64,000 nt of DNA from Gordionus sp. m RMFG-2023 (taxonomy: Eukaryota; Nematomorpha; Gordioida; Chordodea; Parachordodidae). The notes below the pieces were generated by a model. It saw nothing but the letters and a program-made list of their open reading frames with translations. It ran no database searches and was not told the origin of the DNA. Where the stretch lies: NCBI RefSeq assembly GCF_954871325.1, contig NC_088775.1:10021561-10085560 (forward strand). Reading direction: 5' to 3'. Below are positions 41,446 to 52,650 of this stretch, in pieces (within the stretch, counting starts at the first letter, position 1; each line of letters starts with the position of its first letter). The translations under genes were made by a program, and so were the position numbers.

Positions 41446-42344
41446 GGATTCGAGCCGAATTCAAATTCAGAGAAGAAAACCCGAATTCTTAAAAAAAATT
41501 CTGAACCCTAACCGAACCTGAACCCCGATTATAAAATTTCCAAAACCCCGAACCGAAATCGTAAATTTTTTTGAACCCATGTTCAACCGGGTTCAATGAA
41601 TATTGTTTAAAATCATATATTAAGATATTTGTAACATTTGTAAATGCAAATAATTTAAAATTTGTTTATAAAGTACAATTAAATCCATATCCAAGCCCAT
41701 TTTACTTGATTATTATAATAGTTTGAGTGAATTTATTGAACTAGGTGATTTAGAGAAATTGATACAACTTAAAGAAAGGCAGGAGAAAATACTTAATAGA
41801 GGGCCAATGATTGCAGAGAAAAGTATTCGATTGATTTTGACAATTTTAAAAAGAAGAAAAATATTTTACATTTTTAGGAGTGTGCTAAGCTGCAGTATAT
41901 CCTATCTAAAATCTAATTTAATTTATCATATTTTCATAAAATATATTTAATAGAGATTAGCGTTGAAAGATCTTTTTAACATTAGAAATTCGTTCTACCA
42001 CTGCATAGATCGAGGATGAGCAAACAACTCTTGGAAATATTATGCTTATACTTCTAAATAAAATTTTTAAAATTGATGCATGACTATTCTTTGCATTTTA
42101 AAATATATTTTGCCTATAAATAAAATAAAAATTTTATTTTTATACTAAAGTTATATCTAGTTTTTTATTATGAATTTAAGTGTAAATTTTTTCTTACATC
42201 AATTCAAGAATTCCTAAACCAGAGCTAACCCGAAACCAATCCCGGGTTCAAAAATATTCCCCTGAACAGAACTCAAACCGAACCAACTTAATTTTTTTTA
42301 CGTTGAACCGAACCTGGCTAAAATTTTTGTCGGGTTCGCATCCC
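41446..42344 (+). mobile_element. Decayed hAT with CAGGGATTCGAGCCGAA ends
   Basis: The ends CAGGGATTCGAGCCGAATTC and GTCGGGTTCGCATCCCTG are inverted repeats (about 14 of 18). The outer octamers GTCATCGG and GTTATCAG agree at six of eight positions, as expected for an old insertion. Subterminal GGTTCGG/CCGAACC motifs are repeated many times. Inside, 41723-41950 is open (SEFIELGDLEKLIQLKERQE) and 41955-42050 carries a VERSF-like and RSRMSKQLLEILCLYF stretch, the hAT dimerisation end, in broken frames. Confidence 0.75.
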
Positions 42345-44186
42345 TGGTTATCAGGATTATATCGTCGTTATAAAAACATAAGTGTTTTTTGTGATAAATC
42401 TTCGTGATAAAGTGTCATTCAACAAAGTGTAGCTTGACGGATATAATGTATATAATGTCATTGAAATTTTTTCTGCTTATTTTTTTTATTTAGCTTTATC
42501 GTATAAAACGTGTATCTTATATATGAATATATAGGGATCTAAAAAAATTCCTGTTTTTATAAATTATTTACTTTTTTGCTTTCGTAATATTATTAAAATT
42601 TATAACAAAAATTTTGTTTAAAAAACCGGAAATATGTTTTTAAATAGCCAGATAGCCATAGCCCATTCCTTATATTATATTACAATGTTAATACCTAATA
42701 TTATAATAAATAAATTTACTTTGTTTTTTTTTGAAAAAAGATGAAGAAAAAAAACTAACTAACTTTATCATATTTCTTCTTTAGGAATTCAAAATGAATA
42801 TTAAAATGATTCCGAATTTTTGGTACAAGTATGATTATGTTATTCTTGGATTCCTAAAATTATACATTACATAATTATTCTAAATATATAATTAGTAAGA
42901 AAATACCTTATTTGTCAGGATAGCAAAAACATATGCCAAACCAAGAAGTAATTTAAAATTAAAGACGTAATATCTATTATTATAATTATGAATGCGCTCC
43001 AAATTAGTTCGCGATTAAAACTAAATATATTTCGTATGCATAAACGAGCGAAAATAAGAATTTTTTTTTAAAAAAAACTTCATTGAATTGGTAAAATAAA
43101 TATAGGCTCATCTATTATTATTTGATAAACTTGACTGATAAATGATATTCTATTATCGAAAAAAAAATTAACACAAATAATTATGGCATTATCTCGGCCC
43201 GATTTCTTTTTAGAAAAGAAAGCCTGATTGGTCAATTTAGATGTGGAAACGTTATAAATAATTAGAGGAAATGTAATTTATATTAAATAGTTACCATAAA
43301 GTTAAAAAATAATCTTAACATTTTATAAATGTATTAAGTAGAATATTATATAATTGAAGGTCACAATTGGTCCTAGACTCGATTAAAGCTAGTCGAAGGC
43401 TATCTTTAAATATATATCTTTAGTTATACAACTAGCCCCCCCCCCTTCCGTCAATTTATTAAACCTAAAATATTATAATGTTCTATATCCATTTTTAAAA
43501 ATTGTTCAAGACAGAAAATTTAAAGAAAAATTATTTCTTGTATTTTAGATAGGATACCACAATGTATTTGATGATGGTCAATCGTTCAGTTCTATCGGGT
43601 TTAAACCGGGACCAGACCGGACTGTTTAACCGGCCTATCTTTTTTTGAGAAGATCGTTCTTATACTATTCAATTAATATATTCTTTTTTTATACCTAATT
43701 TTTTTGTATATTTTATTTTATGTTATTTATATAGAGGAGTTATTTTAGTTTTTGTGAATTTTTTATTTTTATTTTGAAAACCAAAAATAGTCCCAATACA
43801 CAAGAATTAAATTAGGAAAAACAAAAATATTTTTAAAATAACAAATAATATAACAGACCGATGCGATTCTACTGAAGAATTCATTTATTAAAATAAAAGA
43901 ATTTTGATAGAAATAGAATATTATAATACTCAACCGACGATATATATTACTAGAAACTTAAATGTTAATATAATGGATCCCACAAATTTTTTATGAAATA
44001 AATATAATTCCTCTCATATTTATTTCAAATAGATTTAAAAAAACGTAATAAATTGGTAATTATCTATGGATGTCACACCATAATCAATTATTATATAATG
44101 GTCACTCTCATATATTAAGCACCAGTTATTAAAGTTGGAGACAGAGAAACACTGGTCTATTTATTAACTTACAGTTCAAAACAAAT
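42345..44186. other. AT-rich stretch, no gene seen
   Basis: About 1.8 kb without a supported gene. A GC patch at 43590-43640 (TTTAAACCGGGACCAGACCGG) looks like a piece of a transposon end. A C run occurs at 43437-43445. Confidence 0.4.
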
Positions 44187-44634
44187 TAATGTTGTTAACG
44201 CCTCGATTTAATCAGGATTTTAAAAAAAGTTGAACTCAATCAAAAAAATATTACGTGAGCCTAAAGATTTAAAGATTTTGCTGGATGACAGAGAGGTTTG
44301 AACTTGTGATGCAAAATCGTTTCATTTGAGCCGATTTAAAAAAAACAGCTAACTCAATATTTTAGCTAGAAAAATATTGCCTACTAAGCCTCAAGTTTTC
44401 GCTAATAGATTCCCATACCTTTGTGCCATTGGTGAGCAAAATATTCAGGCTTGCTTAATATTTTTCTGGATAAATTATGGGTTAGCCATTTTTAAAAATC
44501 GGCTCAAATGGAGCCATTTTGTAAAACTAGTTTGGAAATTATTAGCGAAATCTCTATCAGACAAAATATTTCTGGCTAAAATATTGCTTTCCGTTTTTAA
44601 AAATCGGTGCAAATCAGGCCGATTAACAACATTA
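44187..44634. mobile_element. Composite of two hairpin hAT-MITE copies
   Basis: It starts TAATGTTGTTAACGCCTCG and ends CCGATTAACAACATTA, but is twice the family length. A second, better-conserved unit lies within it from about 44318 (GAGCCGATTTAAAAAAAACA) to about 44525 (GGCTCAAATGGAGCCATTTT). The simplest reading is one copy inserted in another. The frame at 44377-44637 is only read-through of this repeat. Confidence 0.7.
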
Positions 44635-44842
44635 TAACAAAGATAATCAACAGAATTATTTGAAATCTTAGTATCAACGAATCACATAATGATTGACATG
44701 TATTTTAACAGAATAATAAACTACAATCTTTAATTATTACACAATGATAGTTCATTTTAATATTCAAAAAATTAATTAAAATATTGACCAAAGAGAATAC
44801 TTTTTTAAAAAGAAAATGGCGAAGAGATAAGATACCTAAAGT

Positions 44843-44988
44843 CTATACTAATTCATTCTGGAGATTTCTGGACTGTCTAAATGCGTCGTAGGCAATTATT
44901 TGAGCTGTTTTAACTTTAGCTGCATATTCATCTGGAGAGAGCGAATGATCATTACGGGGATTACAAATTGGTAAATGTTGATTGGATA
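44843..44988 (-). CDS. Terminal exon of an unassigned minus-strand gene
   Basis: After the acceptor TATATATAG (44989-44997) the frame reads SNQHLPICNPRNDHSLSPDE then YAAKVKTAQIIAYDAFRQSR and NLQNELV before TAG at 44845-44843. The composition is that of a real protein, with a predicted helix from residue 17 on. The exon begins in phase 1. I do not recognise the family. Confidence 0.52.
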
Positions 44989-45269
44989 CTATATATAATC
45001 ATAATGTTTAATGTATATCATCATGAAGTTTTGCTAATATATTATCAAAAATGAGTAGATACCCCGTCAAGAATTACGGTGAATCAGAATTTTCTCCTTA
45101 TGATGTTGGATTAATCAGAAATTTTTCTATCTATTGAGGTATGAGTCACAAATTAAACTTTAATTTTGATGAGAAGTGAATCCAGAATTTTTCATTATTT
45201 TTATTTGTTAATTAAGTATATATTTACCTTCAATATTATAAGATGAGATCTATTTAAAATAATTTTTTT

Positions 45270-45367
45270 TACAAACGGCCTTCGCCGCTGGGTTAGAGCT
45301 GATTTAATTCCTACCTTAATCATATAAAAAACGGCCTTTGCCGCACTAGGGCGGGTTTATATCCCTA
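45270..45367. repeat. Two-unit direct repeat beside the LTR element
   Basis: AAACGGCCTTCGCCGC at 45276 and AAACGGCCTTTGCCGC near 45329 start two related units of about 55 bp, each ending near a CCTA. The second CCTA is where the LTR element inserted. Confidence 0.6.
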
Positions 45368-45368
45368 A

Positions 45369-45532
45369 TGTAATGTATTTTAATATTAAACGAGTTTTTC
45401 TTATTCTTTTATTTTGTAATGTAAAAAATCAAAATCAGCCTTTATTATTCAAATTAATCTCAAAATATATAATAATAATAAAAATAAACATTTTACAAAA
45501 AATAACAAAAAACAACAATTTAATACACATCA
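45369..45532 (-). repeat. LTR (3' LTR of the minus-strand element)
   Basis: It starts TGTAATGTATTTTAATATT and ends ACACATCA; the other copy is at 49381-49547. Confidence 0.93.
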
Positions 45533-48500
45533 TTTATCCACAGTCGATCTGGTATCGATCGTCTTTTGTGATATCGATCTTGACTTGTTTCTTCCTCCCT
45601 CTCCTTTGAATTCATTTCATCGTTATTTTTTATTACATCCTCTTTGTTTACTATCTCTTCGGTTTTCTCTTCTACTTCAGTACTCTCTTCTAATTCGTAT
45701 TCTTCAATTAATACATTTTCGGTTCTTTTCCTTAATTGGTCCGTATGACGTATAATCGTATTACCCGCTATACCTACTTCATAACGTTGTGATCCGAGTA
45801 TGCCTTTAATAATGGCTTCTTCCCATTTTTTTTTTATTATTGTAAAGGCGCGACCAAACTTTTTCATTTATCTGAAATTTTTGATTGTGGTATTCAAACT
45901 TCTCCTTTTTGTTTCCCCGTTCGAAAATTTGATCTAACAATCCTTTAGGTTTAAATTTTAGTTGTATTTCAGCGAGACTTTGTTCAGTTTCTGTTCCTGG
46001 TGTATTTCTGTAATTGTAGAGAAAAATAGCTAGGCTGGTTTCTAAACCCCTCTCGTTTCTTTTTCATACTCTGTTTAAAAGTTCGAACCAAACGTTCGGC
46101 CATGCCGTTTGTCTGAGAATGCTAAGGACTTCCTGCACTAATTGAATTCCGTTTTTTTCACAAAAATCATTGTAATCTTTGCTGCTGAATTGGGGTCCGT
46201 TAAGAAACGATTATTTTGGGAAATCCGAATCTTGCAAAAATATTTCATAATATTTTTATCGTGCTTTCGGTTGTAGTGCTAGTCATGGGAACTATTTCTC
46301 TCCAGCGACTGCTAGCATCTATCACTACCAACCAATAATGATTTTGAAATGGTCCAGCATAATCAATATGTACACGGTGCCATGCTTTTGCTGGTTTTGG
46401 CCAATTTTGAATTGCTGTCTTTTGAGGTATATCGTGTTGTTCCTGGCATTCTCTACATTTTTCGACCCAGGTTTCTCTATCTTGGTTTATATTAGACCAC
46501 CACGCGTATTGTCGTGCTCTCATCTTCATTTTTAGCATTCCGATATGTCCTTGATGTATCATGTCCAACACGTTGTTTCTATTTGTTGTGGTATTATCAT
46601 TTTCGTTCTCCATAATAAACAACCTCTCTCAGTTGTAATTTCCTCTCTCCTTTGCCTATACTCCTTTAAACATGCATCATAGTTTATTGGCCATCCATCT
46701 ATTGTATATCTGTATACTTTAGAAAGTATATCATCCCGCATTGTTTCTCTTTCAATTTCGCTTGCATTTAAAGGTGTTTCTCCCACCTGTAATTGATCTA
46801 GCGCTTTATCACGCTTCTTCTTTTGATATTGGAGTTCCCTTTAGGGGTAATCTAGATAGCATGTCAGCATTTGCTATTTGTCTACTACTTTTGACTTCTA
46901 GTACATATTGATAACCGGCTAATAATAAAGCCCACCTCTGTATTCGGGTAGTTGATGTTGTCGGTATATCTTTTCTTGGATGAAATAAAACCATTAATGG
47001 CTTGTGATCTGTTTGTAATGTGAATTTTTTCCCATATATAAATCCTTTGAATTTTGTAACCCCGAATATGATGGCAAGTGCTTCTCTTTCAATTTGGCTA
47101 TAATTTTTTTCAGCTGCATTTAGTGTTCTTGAGGCGAATGCACTTGGTCTCTCCTTACCCTATATGTGATATTACTGCCCCGATTCCTATAGATGATGCA
47201 TCGGTTACTAATATAATGGGTAATTTTGGATCATAATGTTGTAATATTGGAGTACTACTTATTTCTTGCTTTATTTTTTTTATACGCATCTTTGCATTCA
47301 TCAGTCCATTTACAAACAACTGCTTTTTCTAATAATTTGTATAATGGTTTGGCTTTGGCTGCAAAATTCGAAATAAATTTTGAATAGTATGTTGCTGACC
47401 CTAGAAATGACTGTAATTGTTTCAAATTTGTTGGTTTTGGTGCATTTTTTACTGCCTCAGTATTTTTTCCGGTAGTTGTAATTCCGTTTTTTGAAATATT
47501 GTGTCCTAAGTATTCGACATTTTGTTTGAAAAATTTATATTTTTCTATTTTTAGCTTGATTCCATTTTCATCTAGACATTTTAGTACCTTTTTTAAATTT
47601 GTTTCATGTTTCTCTCTATTTTTCCCGGTTATTATAATATCATCTAAATAACAAGCTAATCCTTCAAAACCTTTTAATAAATTCTCGATGACTCGTTGAA
47701 ATATTGCTGGAGAAGACGATATACCAAAAGGTAGTCTTGTATATTTAAATAATCTTCTATGCGTATTGATTACAAGATATTTTTGAGACTCTTCCTCCAT
47801 TTTAATTTGAAAATTGGCATCTGAGAGATCCAATATTGAAAATTCCTCTCCTTTTCCCAAATTGGCTAATAAATCTTGGATTCTTGGTATTGGATATGAA
47901 TCAATATTAATATTTTGATTTATAGTTCTTTTAAAATCCCCGTAAATTCTTAATGTTTTCTCTTTCTTTTGAACAATTACTATGGGTGATGCATAAAGTA
48001 AATGATTAATTTTCTCTATTACTCCTATTTTTTTGCAATCTATCTAAATCTTCTTCAACTTTATCTTTTAACGCGTATGGTACGGGACGTGATTTACAGA
48101 AAATTGGTTTCTCATTTTTCATATATATTTGTGCCTTAAAATCTTTCAAGCAGCCTAATTCTTTGGTAAATAAATGAGGAAATTCATTTTGTATATTAAT
48201 ATTATTTATTTGTTTGGTCCTTTCAGGTAATTCAGTCCTTTCAGGTAATTCAGTCATTTTGGGAAATTTAGTTATCCAATTTCTTCCAATAAGATTTTTG
48301 ATATATCCATTTGTAATTATGAGAGGTAGTTCTAATGTTCGCCCTTTATATTGTACTTTTACTACAGTTTGACCTAATAGTGGTATATTGGTTCCTGTAT
48401 AACTTTTAAGTTTTAGCATGCAATTTGTTAATCCGGGATGATTAAGTTTATTTTTCCAATCTATTTCGTTAATTATACTGACTCCAGCTCTAGTATCCAA

Positions 48501-49380
48501 TTCCATTCTTATATCGCTGTTGTTTATTTTGACATCCACCCAAAATTCTGGATTATATTCCTTTGTTTTATTATTAATAAAATTCACTATTTCTTTTCTA
48601 CAGACTCGAGCAATGTGCCCAATTTTGTTGCATTTATAACAAGTGGCATTCTTGAAAAAACAATTTTCCCTTCTGTGGTTTCCGCCGCAGGAGTGGCATG
48701 GATTTGGTTTTTTGTAGCTCGCATTATAATTATTATATGATTTTAATTGTTTATCATTATCATTAGTATTATATGATTTTGTTTGTTTATCATTTTCATT
48801 AATAACTTTTTTAATTTTATTTATATTATCATTATGTTCCTCTTCTAAATTATCGATTTTAGTTTCATCATTTTGTATTTTTTATTGCTGTTTCTACTGC
48901 AGTAGCTATCTGAATAGCTTTATTTATGTCTATATTGTCTTCGGATAGTAATCTTTGTAAAAATTTTGAATTTTTTATTCCGAATATAAATTTATCTCTT
49001 AATGCAGTATTTAAATATTCCCCAAAATCAAAAATCGTTGCTAATTTTCTTAGATTTTGTATATAGTCTATTAGTTTTTCATCAGTTTGTTGATTATATT
49101 GATAAAAATTATATCTCTCTACTATTATATTAGGTTTAGGATGAAAATGCTTGATTAAAATATTATATATTTCTAATACCTCTTTGTTTCCCGGACTATC
49201 AGGTGCACATAAATTTACCAGTATTTTGTACCTATTAATCCCTATTGTTGTTAATAACAGAGATGTTTCTTGTGATTATGTTAAACTTGGTTGTGTGTTT
49301 TTAAATTCCTGAAATAAGTTGTACCAATTTTTGTAACACAGGTTTGAATCCGTTAGACTTTTTATAGACTGCGCCATTTA

Positions 49381-49547
49381 TGTAATGTATTTTTATAGTA
49401 AACGAGTTTTTCTTATTCTTTTATTTTGTAATGTAAAAAATCAAAATCAGCCTTTATTATTCAAATTAATCTCAAAATATATAATAATAATAAAAAAAAT
49501 AAACGTTTTACAAAAAATAACAAAAAACAATAATTTAATACACATCA
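49381..49547 (-). repeat. LTR (5' LTR of the minus-strand element)
   Basis: It is the direct repeat partner of 45369-45532. The gag start lies immediately inside it, with almost no leader. Confidence 0.93.
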
Positions 49548-49559
49548 CCTACGATATTT

Positions 49560-50560
49560 TAATTTTTAAAATAAAAAAATAAACAAAAAAAAATATACAG
49601 AACATACAAAAAAAACAAAATACGGAGTTTATTCAGACTACTCTTTTCCGCTTACATATTGCTACCCTGGGAAGGGGTCAATCGATCTTGGCGGATTCGA
49701 TTCCTTAGCTGAGGTAAGATATTGTCGGAAAGCTAGGTTTCGATTGTATTGTTGGTAAATTTTAATATGACGTGTTATTGTTGTTGTATGCTTGTTTAAG
49801 CGGGCAATTCTTGTAATACCATCGGTTCCTACAATTGTAACAGGTGGAATTACCATTACGTTGAAAGTTTCGGTGTGGTGGTGGATTAAATTTTTGATTT
49901 GTTTGCGGTTGGTATTGCGCCTGGCCTGGGTATACTTTATGGGCATATTAATATGGCTATGGTGGGTTTGGTTACAAGGATTGTTTGGGTGATTCAGCTA
50001 TTTCCCATGCTTGGGCTATTTTTAATTTTCCATTGAAGGAAAGGACGTAATTACTCCGGTTGATATAATTCCGGCTCCAAATTTTTATAAAAGGAAGAGA
50101 TCCCAGCTGGGGCCTAGATCGCTTTGTATAGCTCACTATATTAAAGAATCTGCATATTCGGTAATGGTTTCACCAATCCTGTTGGATACGATGGCGAAGT
50201 TTGTCGATTGACAGCCCCTTGTTATTATTATTGTTGCCAAGATTCATCTTTATATCCTGCATTGATAGGTCTGCCATGTTTGGAGCAAAATTAATTTTTA
50301 TCTTTGTATATAAAATGTGACCACAAGATGATAATAAGGATAATAGATTTTCTTCAGTCTGGTTTCGGTGGATGAACATATAAAGTTCGAGGTAATGATC
50401 CGTTGCCTCCTCTTGGTTGTAGATTATCGAATGCACGTTGGCCGCCAGTAAAATAGTTGGAGCCACGATCGCTGTTCAACCATCGGGGAGGTGAGGGATC
50501 GACGGAGTTCGATGGCCCGAGATTGGGACTGGGAGACCAGATTTAGTGGGCATTTTGGTT
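49560..50560 (-). mobile_element. Separate gag-like retroelement fossil
   Basis: The minus strand contains gag-type sequence: a Gln/Asn-rich tract, a degenerate CCHC-like knuckle near 49,800-49,850 and an N-terminal helical part near 50,470-50,170. It is less AT-rich than its flanks and is not part of the young LTR element, whose boundary is at 49547. No LTR was found, and it is broken several times. Family assignment beyond LTR-type gag is not possible. Confidence 0.55.
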
Positions 50561-50759
50561 ATCTTACCAAACTCCCATCGCAGGTAGAATAGGAAGAAGA
50601 AAACAACATTTTATTAAACTTACGTTGGTTATAGATAAAAGCGTATTTTATTAGGTTAAATGAAGTGGTCACTTTAAAACGTAAACTAACAAAAGATTTA
50701 TTCCATATAAGTTAAAATCAAATTTTGAAATCTAAATACATTAACAACATTTTGTAACA

Positions 50760-52650
50760 ATATAGCACACGGCCTCGTTCCCGAGCCCATCAGACCACTA
50801 CTTTTTCGGTGCTAAACTAATCGCCCTCGAAAAACCCAATAAGGATATCTGCCCAATCGCAATCGGAACCGTATTTCGTTGTCTTGTCGCTAAACTAATA
50901 TTTTCCAAAATTAAGGACAACGCGGCCTTAATTTTAGCACCTCACCAACTAGAAATCGGCATCCAATGTGGCTGCGAAATAGCCACACACGCTACTCGTA
51001 TCCATCTCCAAACCAACCCAAGTAACGAAATCCTCGTTAAAATTGATTTCTCTAACCAACTCCATTCACCGCTCTCACTTTCTCCAGCAAATATACCACT
51101 CATTCCATACCTTTTCTCAATTCTTCCATTCCTGCTATTCCAAGCCATCTCATCTCCAATTCAACAACTATTTACTTTCAACATCTGAAGGGATCCAACA
51201 AGGCGATCCTTTGGGATCGATATTTCTGCATTGGAATCAATGAAATGGTCAAAAATATTTCTTCCAACTGCAATCTCCCATTGCATACTTGGTAACGAAG
51301 TTGCTAAGGCACTCACCATTATCAAAACACATTCCCATGCTATCGGTCTCTCACTCAACGAACAAAAAAATGAGATCTGATCATTTCATTGCTCCGTCCC
51401 ATTCAACCACAACTTCCACACAACCGAACTCTCATTCCTCAGTCATCTCGACTCTCAAGTCGGTGGCCTGAAATTAATCAATCACTTCTGCACTAACGCA
51501 TCATTCAGCTTACTTCATTTCAAAAACATCTCTAAGTTTCTTTCTCCTCATCAAGCTTTTTTTCTTCTCAAAAACTTTAATTACATTACTAAAATTCTCT
51601 ATGCCCTTCGATCCACCTCAATTTTCAAATTCCCCGACTCATTAAAATCTTTTGAAATCTCCGTCAAATCTCTCGCCGAAGAGATCCTTAATCTCTGCTT
51701 TAACCATAATTCATGGTTACAAGCATCACTTCCATGCAAGCTCGGGGGTATCGGCTTACGCTCACCTCTAACTCTTTCCATCAGTGGTTTCATCGCCTCT
51801 CGTCTTTCATCTGACTCAATCAGCCAGCTTTCTAACTTCCCTGACCCCTTATTAGCTGAAGCCCAGACCATTTGGACAACCCATGACTTTCCTCATGTTC
51901 ACAGAGAGACTGGGATATTCCACTCAGCGAAGGCTCCGTCGCTTACCTAAAATAGAGCCTTCACGACGATGATCTCACAGTTTTTCACCAATTGAACCAA
52001 GGATCTGGTTACGAGTTTCTGGAACACCATACCCTCCAACAACATAGATTTGTTGCTCTCCGCTGAAGAGATAAGATTTGCTATTGGATTACGGCTCAAT
52101 TGCGAAATTGTTCTTCCGTACAAATGCAACATTGCAAAATCAGTGTCGACAGCAAGGGTAGACACTGACTTCATTGTCGCTTTTGTCGTGGCCGTTTTTT
52201 ACGGCACACTAAATGCAATGACATCATTCTACACGACCATAAATCAGGAGGCATTTCATCTAGACTAGAACCAACCGGAATTTTTAGAAGTGATGGAAAA
52301 CGTCCAGATGGAATGTCCTTGAACCCCTGGTCAAGGGGTCAGCTCCTGGTTCGGGGCTACACCTGCGACCCAAATGGACCATCTAACCATAACGTCGATG
52401 CCCTCGCCCTCGCAGAATCCCGGAAAACCATAAAATACAGTTCCTTAGACCCTTCTTTCTTATTCATACCCATCGCCTGCTCCATTCTCACCACCTTCGG
52501 TAGCAAAGCCCAACGTTTTTTCAAAGAATTAGGCAAACGGATCCGCGAAAAAACCGATCAGCCTAAGGAATTTCTCTTCTTACGCCAAAGACTTGCTACC
52601 GCCATCATTCTCTCTAACTGTCTAAGCTTCATCTCTTCCATTGAATAACC
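50760..52650 (+). mobile_element. Non-LTR-type reverse transcriptase relic, GC-richer than surroundings
   Basis: The plus strand carries reverse transcriptase blocks: PIAIGTVFRCLVAKLIF about 50850-50905, ILVKIDFSN about 51030-51057 and SEGIQQGDPLGS about 51183-51218. The C-terminal half at 52290-52640 includes RPDGMSLNPWSRGQLLV and FLFLRQRLATAII, a block common in widespread animal RT elements whose RPDG...WDxT motif looks like a restriction-type endonuclease. Here the WD of that motif reads RG, so the site appears lost. The frame changes several times. GC content is clearly higher than the flanks, which suggests origin from different base composition or recent arrival. LINE assignment is by RT and C-terminal block only. 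Confidence 0.75.

Larger units (their letters stand above)
45369..49547 (-). mobile_element. Ty3/Gypsy LTR retrotransposon fossil
   Basis: The element is 4.2 kb with short direct LTRs of about 165 bp (45369-45532 and 49381-49547), TG...CA ends, about 97% identical by eye. The flanks share CCTA. Parts on the minus strand, in order: gag about 49,370-48,750 with a CCHC zinc knuckle near 48,720-48,600; protease about 48,570-48,400; reverse transcriptase about 48,050-47,300 with a YLDD box; RNase H about 47,150-46,850; integrase about 46,800-46,200; C-terminal tail to about 45,530. The gene order places it in Ty3/Gypsy. It is broken in several places (roughly six to ten), yet the LTR identity says the insertion is young. 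Confidence 0.93.

Noticed and set aside
44377-44637. 86-codon plus-strand ORF
   Set aside because: It is read-through of the hairpin MITE repeat and not a gene.
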